Assembly: GCA_023269565.1 (NCBI GenBank)
Contig: JAHFTD010000006.1
Span: forward strand, 1 to 48,799
Direction: 5' to 3'
DNA length: 48,799 nt
DNA from: Opitutaceae bacterium
GTDB lineage: Bacteria; Verrucomicrobiota; Verrucomicrobiia; Opitutales; Opitutaceae
In this document: in pieces, positions 17,859-27,367 of the stretch
Layout: each line of letters begins with the position of its first letter
Numbering within the stretch: position 1 is the stretch's first letter
The notes under the pieces: generated by a model
The model's database searches: none
What the model was told of the DNA's origin: nothing
What the model saw: only the letters and a program-made list of their open reading frames with translations
Translations under genes and position numbers: made by a program

Positions 17859-19262
17859 ATGCAGAAATCATCCTCCCTTGTTCTCGCCTTCGCCCTGCTC
17901 GGCATCTCGGCACCCGCCGCCCAGCCCGATTTCGCCGCCGCCCACCAGGAGGTGGTCGATACGCTGCAGAAATTCGTGCGCATCGACACCTCCAATCCGC
18001 CCGGCAACGAGACCAAGGCGGCCGAGTTCCTCAAGGCCATTCTCGACAAGGAGGGCATCTCCAGCGAGATCGTTGCCCTCGACCTTAAGCGTGGCTCGCT
18101 CATCGCCCGGCTCAAGGGCTCGGGCAAAAAGAAACCCCTGCTCCTCATGGGCCATACCGACGTCGTCGGCGTCGAGCGCGACAAATGGACGGTCGATCCG
18201 TTCGAGGGCGTCATCAAGGACGGCTTCCTTTACGGCCGCGGCTCCTCCGACGACAAGGCCATGACGACCGTCTGTCTTGAAATCATGCTCATACTCAAGC
18301 GCAGCAACGTGCCGCTCGACCGCGACGTCATCTTCGTGGCCGAGGCCGGTGAGGAGGGCACGAGCCAGTGGGGCATCAATTTCCTCGTCGAGAAGCATTG
18401 GGACAAGATCGCCTGCGAGTTCGCCCTCAACGAGGGCGGCGGCATCGTGCAGGAGAACGGCCGGGTGAAGTTCGTCAATGTCTCCACCACCGAGAAAGTC
18501 CCGCGCACGCTCTTCCTCTCGGCCAAGGGCGTGAGCGGCCACGCCTCGCGCCCGCGGCCCGACAACGCCATCGCCCACCTCGCCGCCGCCGTCGCCAAGG
18601 TCGCCGACTGGCAGCCGCCCGTCCGGCTCAACGACACCACGCGGACGTATTTCGAGCGGCTCGCCAAAGTCAGCCCACCCGATGACGCCTGGCTCTTCAC
18701 CCATTTCACCGACCCGGTTGTCGGCCTGCAGGTGCAGGAAATTTTCCGCCGCAGCGAAAAACACCTTTACTATAATTCCGCCCTGCGCACCTCCATCTCG
18801 CCTACTGTTATCAAGGGCGGCTTCCGCACCAATGTCATCCCCGGTGACGCGCTCGCCACCCTCGATGTCCGCGCCCTGCCCGACGAGGACATGGATGCCT
18901 TCGTCCGGACCCTCGAGCGCGTCATCAGCGATCCCGCCGTCACGGTCACGCGCGCCGGCGGTTATGAGCGGCCGGCCACGCCGCCCTCGCGGCTCGACAG
19001 CGAGATGTTCGCCGCGCTCGAGCGCGCGCAGCAGAAACTTTTCCCTGGCGCCGCCGTCATCCCCTCGATGTCGGTCGGCGCGACCGACTCCGCCCAGCTC
19101 CGCGAAAAGGGCGTGCAGGCCTACGGCCTCGGCTCCGTGTTCGACGACGCCGACGGCGGCTCGCGCGCCCACGGCAACGACGAGCGCATCCGGCTCGCCG
19201 GCCTCCGCCCCTTCCTCGAATACCTCTACGCGGCCGTCTCCGACGTCGCCGGTGCGAAATAG
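17859..19262 (+). CDS. M20 family metallopeptidase, exported
   Basis: A 467-residue protein with a signal peptide (residues 1-22, ending AQP) followed by an M20 di-zinc peptidase. Metal and catalytic residues are visible: His99 and Asp101 (GHTDVVG), bridging Asp131 (GRGSSDDKAM), catalytic Glu165 and Glu166 (AEAGEEG), and a C-terminal His in RAHGNDE. The inserted dimerisation domain spans about residues 200-330. Likely a periplasmic dipeptidase or carboxypeptidase; the exact substrate cannot be told. The open frame extends to 17793, but ATG 17859 gives the signal peptide. It is divergent from the porin and convergent with the SNF2 gene. Confidence 0.88.
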   Translation: MQKSSSLVLAFALLGISAPAAQPDFAAAHQEVVDTLQKFVRIDTSNPPGNETKAAEFLKAILDKEGISSEIVALDLKRGSLIARLKGSGKKKPLLLMGHTDVVGVERDKWTVDPFEGVIKDGFLYGRGSSDDKAMTTVCLEIMLILKRSNVPLDRDVIFVAEAGEEGTSQWGINFLVEKHWDKIACEFALNEGGGIVQENGRVKFVNVSTTEKVPRTLFLSAKGVSGHASRPRPDNAIAHLAAAVAKVADWQPPVRLNDTTRTYFERLAKVSPPDDAWLFTHFTDPVVGLQVQEIFRRSEKHLYYNSALRTSISPTVIKGGFRTNVIPGDALATLDVRALPDEDMDAFVRTLERVISDPAVTVTRAGGYERPATPPSRLDSEMFAALERAQQKLFPGAAVIPSMSVGATDSAQLREKGVQAYGLGSVFDDADGGSRAHGNDERIRLAGLRPFLEYLYAAVSDVAGAK

Positions 19263-19269
19263 GCGATCC

Positions 19270-19300
19270 GGGCATTGTCACTTAATAGGTGACAATGCCC
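19270..19300. repeat. perfect 12-bp hairpin between convergent genes
   Basis: GGGCATTGTCAC and GTGACAATGCCC form a perfect 12-bp stem around the 7-nt loop TTAATAG. It lies 7 bp after the M20 peptidase stop and 7 bp before the SNF2 gene stop. There is no T-run on either side, so it would be a non-classical bidirectional terminator at best. Its core matches the hairpin inside uvrA at 42143-42161 at 17 of 21 positions. Confidence 0.8.
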
Positions 19301-19307
19301 GCGGGGC

Positions 19308-21842
19308 TCAGGCGCCGGGTGTGCGGGCCATCACGTTCTGCAGCTGCTCGGTCTCGCCCGGCTCGGTGGCGCTGAGCTGGATGAGACTGTTCAGAGAATT
19401 GAAATGCTTTGTCCACTCGAAGTCGCCGGCGTGCCCGCCGACGATCTGGTCGAACAGCGTCTTCTTATCGACCTTGAGCGCCTGGATGCGCTCCTCGATC
19501 GTGCCGGCGGTGACCATGCGGTAGACGAACACCGTGTTGGTCTGGCCGATGCGGTGCACGCGGTCGATCGCCTGGTCCTCAACCGCCGGGTTCCACCACG
19601 GGTCGAGCAAGAAAACGTAGTCCGCCGCGTGCAGCGTGATGCCGGTGCCGGCGGCCTTGAGGCTGACGAGCATCGCCGCCGCCCCCTGCGCCGCCTGGAA
19701 CTGCTGCACCGGTTTCTGCCGGTCGAGCGTCATGCCGGTGATCTCATAGCGCGCCAGCTCAGGGTAATGCTGTTCCAATGCCGTGCGCACGCGATCGAGC
19801 AGCTTCACGAACTGCGAGAAAATGACGACCTTGTGGCCACTGCCGACGACCTCGCTGAGTTTCTCAATGAGCAGCTGGAGCTTGCCGCTGTCGGTGAGCG
19901 GGGCGTTGAGCCAGGGCAGCAGATCGGGGTCGCAACACACCTGGCGCAACCGCGTGAGCAGGGCGAGAAAGCCGAACGACCGTTCGCGCAGCGCCGCCGT
20001 GATGTCCTCGCCCAGCCGGGCGAGGCCCTCGGTGCAGATGCGCGCATACTCGGTGCGCTGCACCTCGGTCAGCGGGCAAAGCAGGTCCATCTCGACTTTC
20101 TGGGGCAGCTCGGTGGCGACCTCGTTCTTGGTGCGGCGGAGGATGAACGGCGCGACTTGCTGGCGCAGCCGGCGCATCGTGCCCTCGCGGTCCTGCACCA
20201 GCGCCGTCTCAAACATCGCGCGCGAGCCGAGCAGGCCGGGCAGCAGGTAGCGGAAGATGGACCAGAGATCGAGCTGCCGGTTCTCGAGCGGCGTGCCGGT
20301 GAGCACGAGCCGGTGCTGCGTCCTGATGGCGAAGCAAGCTTGCGTGACCTTGGCGTCGGGGTTCTTGATGAACTGGCCCTCGTCGAGGATGGCGTAGCCG
20401 AACTCCGTGGTGTCGAGCAGCGCGCGGTGCTTGCGCAACTGGGTGAAACTGGCGAGCCAGATCACCGGTGCCGGGTTGGTCGTGAAATCGTTTCCGGACT
20501 TAAGTATGTCGATCTTCGCCTCAGGATAAAAGCGCGCGAGCTCCTCGCGCCAGACGGGCACGACGCTCGCCGGGCAGACGACCAGGTGGCGCTGGCCGGC
20601 CAGCGGGCGGGCGCGCAGCAGGGCGATGACCTGCGCAGTCTTGCCCAGGCCCATCTCATCGGCGAGCAGACCGTGGCACTCGGTCTCGCAGAGGTGGTGC
20701 ATCCATTCGACGCCGCGCCGCTGGTAGGGACGCAGAAAATCAGCCAGTTCCGGCGGTGTGGCGGGCGGTGTGAGCACCTTCTGGCGCCAGGCCTCGATCT
20801 CGGCGCCGAGCGTGACCTTGATGCGTTGGTCGCTGAAGAGGGAGAAGATCAGGTAGGGCGGCACGCTTCCGTCGGCCTGTGCGTCCTTCAGATAGTGGCG
20901 CCACTGGTTGAGGCTGTCCCACTTGTCCGGCGTCATCGTCACGATGCCGAGATCGGACAGGAGCATGGGAGTGCGACCATGCTTGAGCAGCGCGGCGGCC
21001 TGCTCGTCGGTGAGAAGATTTTCACCGGCACGAAAGATCCAGCGGAGGTTGAGTCCGGAGCCGTTGCGCTGGTCCGCGACGGCCTCGATCTCGATGGCGC
21101 GGGCACCCTGTTTGAGCGTGCTGACCTTCGTATCGAGCTCGATGGCGAACTGCTTCTTCCAGTGCGGGAGCATATCGCGCAGGAAGCCCGGGATGTCGGC
21201 CAGCGCCTCAAGTGCGTAGGCGTGGGTGGTCTGGTTGTAGCGGAAGTGGGCCTTGCGGGCGTAGGTGGCCAGCGCGATGAGTTTGGCGCGTTCGGTGGCG
21301 GTGGGATGGTGCAGCGTGTTGCCGAGCGCCGGGATGCGATTGCGGCCCTGCTTCCAGTAGGCGAGGAAGACGAGGCCGTCGCCCGTCGTGGTGAAACTGA
21401 GCAGGAGGTCGCGCACGGGACCGTCGGCCTTGGCGCCGTTGCCGTTGACGGCACCGTTGCCGTTGACGGTCTGCTCGGCTGGGAGCAATGCGCCGGGCAA
21501 CTTGGCGGTCATCTCGTCGGCCACCAACTCCTCGATCTCATGCAGTCCCGCCACGGCGATAGCGTTGGCCAGCAGGAGATCCGTGGAGGAGGAACGAACC
21601 TTGAGGGCATCGCCCTCCCATTCGATAACGGCGTATTCTTCCTTCTTGTCGACCTTGCGATGGATAATGGCGTCCTTTGCGCCGAGCTCGATCTCGCGGA
21701 TCTCTCCGTTGCGATACATATCGTGGCCGCGCTCGACGTGGAGCGGGTCGAAATGTCCCTCCCAATCCGCTTCCAGCCGGTTGAACCAGAATTCGAGTGA
21801 CTGAGGAGTGTAGATGCGCTTGGGCCCGTGGGTTTGCATCAA
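19308..21842 (-). CDS. SNF2-family DEAD/DEAH helicase
   Basis: An 844-residue protein. The C-terminal half is a SNF2 ATPase: Walker A DEMGLGKT near residues 394-401, the DEGQ box (DEGQFIKN) in place of DEAH, LTGTPLENR, and in the second RecA lobe SLKAAGTGITLHAAD, WWNPAVEDQAIDRVHRIGQT and FVYR. The N-terminal 350 residues are less conserved. Bacterial homologues often carry a SWIM zinc finger there, but the expected Cys/His pattern is not seen. Probably a dsDNA translocase acting on DNA-bound proteins or RNA polymerase; the target is unknown. ATG codons at 21842 and 21839 are both possible starts. Confidence 0.88.
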   Translation of the reverse strand: MMQTHGPKRIYTPQSLEFWFNRLEADWEGHFDPLHVERGHDMYRNGEIREIELGAKDAIIHRKVDKKEEYAVIEWEGDALKVRSSSTDLLLANAIAVAGLHEIEELVADEMTAKLPGALLPAEQTVNGNGAVNGNGAKADGPVRDLLLSFTTTGDGLVFLAYWKQGRNRIPALGNTLHHPTATERAKLIALATYARKAHFRYNQTTHAYALEALADIPGFLRDMLPHWKKQFAIELDTKVSTLKQGARAIEIEAVADQRNGSGLNLRWIFRAGENLLTDEQAAALLKHGRTPMLLSDLGIVTMTPDKWDSLNQWRHYLKDAQADGSVPPYLIFSLFSDQRIKVTLGAEIEAWRQKVLTPPATPPELADFLRPYQRRGVEWMHHLCETECHGLLADEMGLGKTAQVIALLRARPLAGQRHLVVCPASVVPVWREELARFYPEAKIDILKSGNDFTTNPAPVIWLASFTQLRKHRALLDTTEFGYAILDEGQFIKNPDAKVTQACFAIRTQHRLVLTGTPLENRQLDLWSIFRYLLPGLLGSRAMFETALVQDREGTMRRLRQQVAPFILRRTKNEVATELPQKVEMDLLCPLTEVQRTEYARICTEGLARLGEDITAALRERSFGFLALLTRLRQVCCDPDLLPWLNAPLTDSGKLQLLIEKLSEVVGSGHKVVIFSQFVKLLDRVRTALEQHYPELARYEITGMTLDRQKPVQQFQAAQGAAAMLVSLKAAGTGITLHAADYVFLLDPWWNPAVEDQAIDRVHRIGQTNTVFVYRMVTAGTIEERIQALKVDKKTLFDQIVGGHAGDFEWTKHFNSLNSLIQLSATEPGETEQLQNVMARTPGA

Positions 21843-21922
21843 GTTAAAAGCAAGACGTTAGAAACTTCGCCGAGCCCCGCGCAACCTCAATTTTGCAGAA
21901 TCGTGCCGGCGGCGTCCACCGG

Positions 21923-23212
21923 CTACAGACTGAGCGCGGCCAACTGGGTGCGGATGACCACCAGGGTCCGCTCCGTCGCGCCACGGTTGGCCTCGTGCCA
22001 CGCGCGGGCGTTGGCGGCCATCGTCTCGCGCTGGGCGGCGTCCTGCAGCAGCTCAACGGCCGTCGCGATGAGCTCGCTGTGCGTTTCGACCCGCCGGACG
22101 GCGCCGGCCTCGGTGAGGCCACGGATGATCTCGCGGAAATTGGTCATGCGCGGGCCGTGGAGCACGGGTTTGCCCAGCACCGCCGCCTCGACCGGTGTCT
22201 GCCCGCCCTCGTGCGGCGCAAGGCTCTTGCCCACGAACACCACATCGGCCAGCTGCGTCAGCCGGCGCAACTCGCCCGTGGTGTCGCCCACCGCCACATC
22301 GACCTCGCCTGGGGCGGCGCCCGCAGTGCGGAAGTGAAAACTGAAACCAGATTTTTCCAGGACACCGCGCAGCTCCTCCCGCCGCTCGGCGTGGCGCGGC
22401 ACGAGCAGCAGTGACGCCCGCAGACCGCGCGCGCGGGCCGCCCGCAACGCGGCGAACAGCGCCGCCTCCTCGCCCGCCCAAGTGGAGGAACCAAGGAGCA
22501 CCCATCCCTCCCCCAGCCCCAACTCCCGTCGCAACGCGGTTTTTTCCCCGGCATCGAGCAGAGGGATATGGACGTCGAGTTTCAGGTTGCCGGTGGTGGC
22601 CAGGCGTTGGGCTGGCACGCCGAGCGACTTGAACCGCTGCTCGTCGCGCTTTGTGGCGCAGAGCACGCGCGTGATGCCGCGCGCGAGCGGGCGCAGCGCC
22701 CAGCGGAAGCGCAGCAACCGGCGGAAACTGCGGTCGGAGAGCCGGGCGTTGACACAGAGGAGAGGCACATGGCGCGCATGCGCCTGGTGCACGTGCTCAG
22801 GCCAGCGCTCACCTTCCATCAGAATGCAGAGGTCGGGTTGCACCCGGCGCCAGGTGCGCGCGTTGAACGCCCAAAAATCAAGCGGAAAATAGCCGATGCC
22901 GCAGGTGAGCGCGGTGTATTTTTCCCGCGCCTGCCTGTAGCCGGTGCTGGTGGTCGTCGTCAGGTAAACTTCCACCGCCGGGTCGCGTTTCAGTGCCTCG
23001 AGCAGCGGAGCGAGAGCGAGCACCTCGCCGACGCTGACGGCCTGCAGCCAGACTCGGCGCCCGCCGGGGCGTTTGGGCGGCAGCGCCGGCACCTCGCCGA
23101 ACCGGTGCCAGAAGCCTTCCGCGTAACCACCACGCCGGCGCATCCGCCAGAGATAGTAGGGTGCCGCCAGTAGCAGCAGCGGCAGGAAGAGGAATCGGTA
23201 GAGCCAGATCAC
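21923..23212 (-). CDS. waaA: 3-deoxy-D-manno-octulosonic acid transferase
   Basis: Transfers Kdo from CMP-Kdo to lipid A precursor at the inner membrane. The 429-residue GT-B protein has an N-terminal membrane anchor (residues 3-22), the proposed catalytic Glu63 in SVGEV, PLDFW, EGERWPE (canonical ETE-x-WPN), NARLSDRS and, in the C-terminal domain, GSTWAGEE and VFVGKSL. It shows that the organism makes lipopolysaccharide. It overlaps the end of the upstream deoxyhypusine-synthase-like gene by 4 nt, so the two are one transcription unit. Confidence 0.93.
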   Translation of the reverse strand: MIWLYRFLFLPLLLLAAPYYLWRMRRRGGYAEGFWHRFGEVPALPPKRPGGRRVWLQAVSVGEVLALAPLLEALKRDPAVEVYLTTTTSTGYRQAREKYTALTCGIGYFPLDFWAFNARTWRRVQPDLCILMEGERWPEHVHQAHARHVPLLCVNARLSDRSFRRLLRFRWALRPLARGITRVLCATKRDEQRFKSLGVPAQRLATTGNLKLDVHIPLLDAGEKTALRRELGLGEGWVLLGSSTWAGEEAALFAALRAARARGLRASLLLVPRHAERREELRGVLEKSGFSFHFRTAGAAPGEVDVAVGDTTGELRRLTQLADVVFVGKSLAPHEGGQTPVEAAVLGKPVLHGPRMTNFREIIRGLTEAGAVRRVETHSELIATAVELLQDAAQRETMAANARAWHEANRGATERTLVVIRTQLAALSL

Positions 23213-24255
23213 TGCCCGAGCACCCAGGCGAAGATGAGTGGCGCGACGATGGTGGCGTCGGATTCGACGATGAACTTTGGCGTCTGCCGGCCGAGCTTGC
23301 CCCAGGTGATTTTCTCGTTGGGCACGGCGCCGGAGTAGCTGCCGTAGCTCGTGGTCGAGTCACTGATCTGGCAGAAGTAACCCCACAGCGGCACGCTGGT
23401 GCGCCCGAGGTCCTGGTGCAGCATCGGCACCACGCAGATCGGGAAATCGCCCGCGATGCCGCCGCCGATCTGGAAGAAACCGATCGAGCCCTCGCCATTC
23501 TTCAGTGTCTTCGCCGACTTGGTATACCACTGGGCCAGCCAGGTCATGTATTCGATGCCGGTGCGGACGGTGTGCACGTTCTTCACGTCGCCCCGGATGA
23601 CCGCCGCGGCAAACATGTTGCCGAGCGTCGCGTCCTCCCAGCCGGGGACGATGATGGGCAGATTCTTCTCGCAGGCAGCGAGCATCCAGGAATTCTTCGG
23701 GTCGATCTGGTAGCTCTTCTTCAGTTTCCCGCTGCGCAGGATGCGATACATGAATTCGTGCGGGAAATATCTTTCGCCAGCGCGATCCGCCGCCACCCAT
23801 TCCTCCAGCACGGCCCGCTCGATGCGGCGCATGGCCTCGTCCTCGGGGATGCAGGTGTCGGTGACGCGGTTCAGGTGCCGGTCGAGCAGCGCCTGCTCGT
23901 CCTCGGCGGTGAGGTGGCGGTAGTGCGGCACGCGCTCGTAGTGGTCGTGCGCGACGAGGTTGAAGATGTCCTCCTCCAGGTTGGCGCCCGTGCAGACGAT
24001 GGCGCCGATCTTGCCGCGGCGGATCATCTCGGCGAGCGAGATGCCAAGCTCGGCGGTCGACATCGCGCCGGCGAGGGTCACCAACATCTGCCCGCCCGCA
24101 GCCAGGTGCGTCTCGTAGGCTTTGGCCGCGTCCATGAGCGCGGCGGCGTTGAAATGCCGGTAATGCTGCGCGATGAACCGGGAGACGGATCCCTTTGGGG
24201 CGGCGAGGGCGGCATTGAGGTCCTCGAGGCGTTGTGGGAGGCGTTTGGCTTTCAT
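23209..24255 (-). CDS. deoxyhypusine synthase-like protein
   Basis: A 348-residue member of the deoxyhypusine synthase superfamily. The NAD-binding and active-site segments are retained: GAMSTAELGISL, CTGANLEEDIFNL, FQIGGGIAGDFP and the C-terminal NEKITWGKL, whose Lys (about residue 320) aligns with the spermidine-linking Lys of the eukaryotic enzyme. Bacteria lack eIF5A. Bacterial members are linked to polyamine conversion such as homospermidine formation, or have no known role. ATG 24255 is preferred over an in-frame start at 24285. It is coupled to waaA by a 4-nt overlap. The family call is firm; the substrate is unknown. Confidence 0.88.
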   Translation of the reverse strand: MKAKRLPQRLEDLNAALAAPKGSVSRFIAQHYRHFNAAALMDAAKAYETHLAAGGQMLVTLAGAMSTAELGISLAEMIRRGKIGAIVCTGANLEEDIFNLVAHDHYERVPHYRHLTAEDEQALLDRHLNRVTDTCIPEDEAMRRIERAVLEEWVAADRAGERYFPHEFMYRILRSGKLKKSYQIDPKNSWMLAACEKNLPIIVPGWEDATLGNMFAAAVIRGDVKNVHTVRTGIEYMTWLAQWYTKSAKTLKNGEGSIGFFQIGGGIAGDFPICVVPMLHQDLGRTSVPLWGYFCQISDSTTSYGSYSGAVPNEKITWGKLGRQTPKFIVESDATIVAPLIFAWVLGQ

Positions 24256-24389
24256 GACTGCAGACAGATAGAAACCCCACGGCAACTTTGGCCACGATAA
24301 AATTCAGCGCCCGCCGCCGGGCTCCGGCTGGGCCCAAGGAACCATCGATGGAAACTTGCCATCGGTGCCGGTGTCGGGAGTCTGTCGCC

Positions 24390-27209
24390 ATGAAGTTCCG
24401 CCCAGCCCTGCTCCTATCCCTGCTGTTTGCGCCGTTGCTCGCCGCCGCCACTTTTCCTCACGAGGAGAGCGACCTGCCCACTGATCCCGCCGTGCGCTGG
24501 GGCCGCCTCGACAACGGCCTCCGCTACGCCGTGCTCGCGAACCACGAGCCGCGCGGCCGCGCCAGTCTCCGCCTCGCCGTCGCCGCGGGTTCCTTCGAAG
24601 AAGAGGACAGCCAGCGCGGCCTCGCGCATTTCCTCGAGCACATGGCCTTTAACGGCTCCGCGCATTTTCCCGCCGGCACACTTGTCGAGTTCTTCCAGCG
24701 CCTCGGCATGAACTTCGGTGGCGACACCAACGCCTCCACCAATTTCGACCGCACCATCTATCTGCTCGAGCTGCCCGACACCAAACCCGCCACCGTGGAC
24801 GAGGCGTTCACCTATTTCGCCGACGTCGCCGGTGGCCTCCGACTGGACCCTGCAGAAATCGACAAGGAGCGCGGCATCATCGAGAGCGAGCGCCGCGCGC
24901 GTGACTCGGTGGAATACCGCAATTTTATCGGGGAAATCGACTATCTGCTGCCCGGCACCCTCGTGCCGCGGCGCGTTCCCATCGGCACTCCCGAGGTCAT
25001 CACCACCGCGACGCGTGAGCGCTTCGCCGCCTTTTACGACACCTGGTATCGCCCCGAACTCATGATCCTCACCGTCGTCGGCGATGTCGACCCCGCCGCG
25101 GTCGAGCGGATGCTGCGCGAAAATTTCTCCCCGCTCAAATCCCGCGCCCCGGCCCGGCCCATGCCCGCCCTCGGCGACATCCCGCCCGCCACCAGCCTCA
25201 CCGCCCGGCTGCATACCGACGCCGACGCCGGCAGCACCACCGTGTCCATCGAAACCATCGTCCCCTACGCGTTCGAGCCCGACACCGCCGCCAACCGCCT
25301 GAAATACCTCCCGCGCTCGCTCGCGCTGCAGATGCTCAACCGCCGCCTTTCCATCCGCGCCAAGCAGGAGGGCGCCCCCTTCCTCGGCGGGCTCGTCGGC
25401 GTCACCGAGCAGTTCGATTTCTACCGCAACGCCTCTGTCGAACTCATCAGCCGCCCTGACCAATGGCAGGCTGCCCTCGCCGTCGCCGAGCAGGAACTGC
25501 GCCGCGCGCTCCTCCACGGCTTCCAACCCGCCGAACTCGCCGAAGCTGTCGCCGAGCAGCGCAACCGTCTCGAGCAGGCCGTGCGCGGTGCCGCCACCCG
25601 CCGCTCGCCCGCGCTGGCCGACGAACTCGTCGACACCCTGCTCGACCGCAATGTCTTCACCCACCCCGGCACCGAGCGCGCGCTGCTGGCGCCTGCGCTC
25701 GACCACGTCACGCCGGAGGCCTGCCTCGAGGCCTTCCGCGCCGCGTGGAACGAATCGCAGGGCCGCAAGATCTACGTCGCGGGCAACCTCCAGCTTGCCG
25801 AACCGGAGAAGGAAATCATCGCCGCCTACCAGGCCAGCAGCGCCACGCCCGTCACTCCGCCCGCGCGCGTCGAGCAGGCGGCCTTCGCCTACACCGACTT
25901 CGGCCCCGCCGGTGTTGTCGCCTCCCGCCGCCAAGTCGACGACCTCGGCGTCACGCAGGTCGAATTCCAGAACGGCGTCCGCCTCAACCTCAAGCCGACC
26001 GACTTCGAGGCCGGCAAGATCCAGCTCTCCCTCCGCCTCGGCGGCGGCACCCTCACTCTGCCCGCGGGCCAGCCCGGGCTCAACCTCGTCGCCAACACCG
26101 CCTTCACTGCCGGCGGGCTTGGCCGCCACAGCATCGACGACCTCCAGCGCATCCTCGCCGGCAAGACGCTGGGCCTGAGCTTTTCCGCTCGGCCCGACGC
26201 CTTCGTGCTCGGCGGCTCGACCAGCAAGGACGACCTCCTCCTCCAACTCCAACTCCTCTGCGCCTACGTCACCAACCCCGGCTACCGCCCCGAGTCGCTC
26301 CGCCAGTTGCGCAAGGCCGCCGACCAGCTCTACGCCCGCCTCGAGCACGAAATCTCCGCGCCGCTGCAAACCGAGATCCCGCACCTCCTCGCCAGCGGCG
26401 ACCCGCGCTTCGGCCTCCCGCCCAAGGACGCCGTGCTCGCCCTCTCGCTCGACGATCTGAAGACCTGGCTCGCGCCCGAGCTGGCGCACGGCGCGATCGA
26501 AATCGCCGCCGTCGGCGACCTCGACCCCGACGCCCTCATCGCCGCCGTCGCGAAAACCTTCGGCGCCCTCCCCGCGCGCTCCGCCAAGCCCGCCTACGAC
26601 GACGCCCGCCGCGTCGCCCTGCCCGCCGCGCCGCTCGTCCGCCAATACTCCGTGCCCACCGAGATTCCCAAGGCTATCGTCGCCCTCAACTGGTCCGCCA
26701 CCGACGGACGCGAGGTCCGCCTTACCCGCCGCCTCCGCCTGCTCTCCGAAATTTTCTCCGACCGCCTGCGCGTGAAAATCCGCGAGGAACTCGGCGGCAC
26801 TTACAGCCCCGAGGCCGGCGCCGACCTCAGCGACACCTACCCCGGCTACGGTTTCCTTGTCGCCGAGGCGGTCGTCGCCCCCGCGCAGGCGCGCCAGATC
26901 GCCGATGCCATCAAGGCTGTCGCCGCCGACCTGCACGCGCACGGCGTCACCACCGAGGAGCTGCAGCGCGCCAAGGAGCCCGTGCTCACGCAGCTCCGCG
27001 AATCCTCCCGCACCAACGGTTACTGGCTCGCCAACGTCCTTGCCGCCGCACAGGAGCAGCCGCAGCGCCTCGACTGGTGCCGCACCCGCTATTCCGACAA
27101 CGAGGCCATCACCACCGACGAACTAACCGCCCTCGCCCGCCAATACCTCGACCCCGCCAGGATGCACGAATTCATCGTCCTGCCCGCCACCACGCCACCG
27201 GCGAAGTAG
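24390..27209 (+). CDS. M16 (pitrilysin/insulinase) family zinc peptidase, exported
   Basis: A 939-residue protein with a signal peptide (residues 1-20, ALLLSLLFAPLLAAA). The N-terminal M16 domain carries the inverted zinc motif HFLEH (residues 80-84) and the third ligand Glu in ERGIIESE (160-167). A second M16-like half, without the zinc motif, starts near residue 520, giving the two-half clam shell of the family. Likely a periplasmic peptidase that degrades small peptides. The open frame extends upstream to 24288, but ATG 24390 gives the signal peptide. A long antisense frame across this gene is a codon-bias shadow. Confidence 0.9.
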   Translation: MKFRPALLLSLLFAPLLAAATFPHEESDLPTDPAVRWGRLDNGLRYAVLANHEPRGRASLRLAVAAGSFEEEDSQRGLAHFLEHMAFNGSAHFPAGTLVEFFQRLGMNFGGDTNASTNFDRTIYLLELPDTKPATVDEAFTYFADVAGGLRLDPAEIDKERGIIESERRARDSVEYRNFIGEIDYLLPGTLVPRRVPIGTPEVITTATRERFAAFYDTWYRPELMILTVVGDVDPAAVERMLRENFSPLKSRAPARPMPALGDIPPATSLTARLHTDADAGSTTVSIETIVPYAFEPDTAANRLKYLPRSLALQMLNRRLSIRAKQEGAPFLGGLVGVTEQFDFYRNASVELISRPDQWQAALAVAEQELRRALLHGFQPAELAEAVAEQRNRLEQAVRGAATRRSPALADELVDTLLDRNVFTHPGTERALLAPALDHVTPEACLEAFRAAWNESQGRKIYVAGNLQLAEPEKEIIAAYQASSATPVTPPARVEQAAFAYTDFGPAGVVASRRQVDDLGVTQVEFQNGVRLNLKPTDFEAGKIQLSLRLGGGTLTLPAGQPGLNLVANTAFTAGGLGRHSIDDLQRILAGKTLGLSFSARPDAFVLGGSTSKDDLLLQLQLLCAYVTNPGYRPESLRQLRKAADQLYARLEHEISAPLQTEIPHLLASGDPRFGLPPKDAVLALSLDDLKTWLAPELAHGAIEIAAVGDLDPDALIAAVAKTFGALPARSAKPAYDDARRVALPAAPLVRQYSVPTEIPKAIVALNWSATDGREVRLTRRLRLLSEIFSDRLRVKIREELGGTYSPEAGADLSDTYPGYGFLVAEAVVAPAQARQIADAIKAVAADLHAHGVTTEELQRAKEPVLTQLRESSRTNGYWLANVLAAAQEQPQRLDWCRTRYSDNEAITTDELTALARQYLDPARMHEFIVLPATTPPAK

Positions 27210-27367
27210 TCAATCGTAACGACAATAGACTCATTCCCAAACTCGAGGATTGAACCTCAGCGATTTGTCTGACCGCCTGCTGTCGTAGGCCGCCAACCAA
27301 ATTTCTGTTTCCACCTCAGGCGGATAACACTGTTAGACTAAGAAGCCCTCACGCCCCGAAGGTAAAC

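Noticed and set aside
19404-21800. 798-codon open frame antisense to the SNF2 helicase gene
   Set aside because: A shadow frame in GC-rich DNA; its translation has no conserved motif, while the opposite strand has a complete SNF2 motif set.
21500-21842. SWIM zinc finger in the N-terminal part of the SNF2 protein
   Set aside because: The position fits, but the CxC...CxH residues are absent, so it was not called.
24414-26942. 842-codon open frame antisense to the M16 protease
   Set aside because: Low-complexity Ala/Gly/Glu/Val/Asp composition mirrors the codon bias of the real gene; no domain or motif is recognisable.
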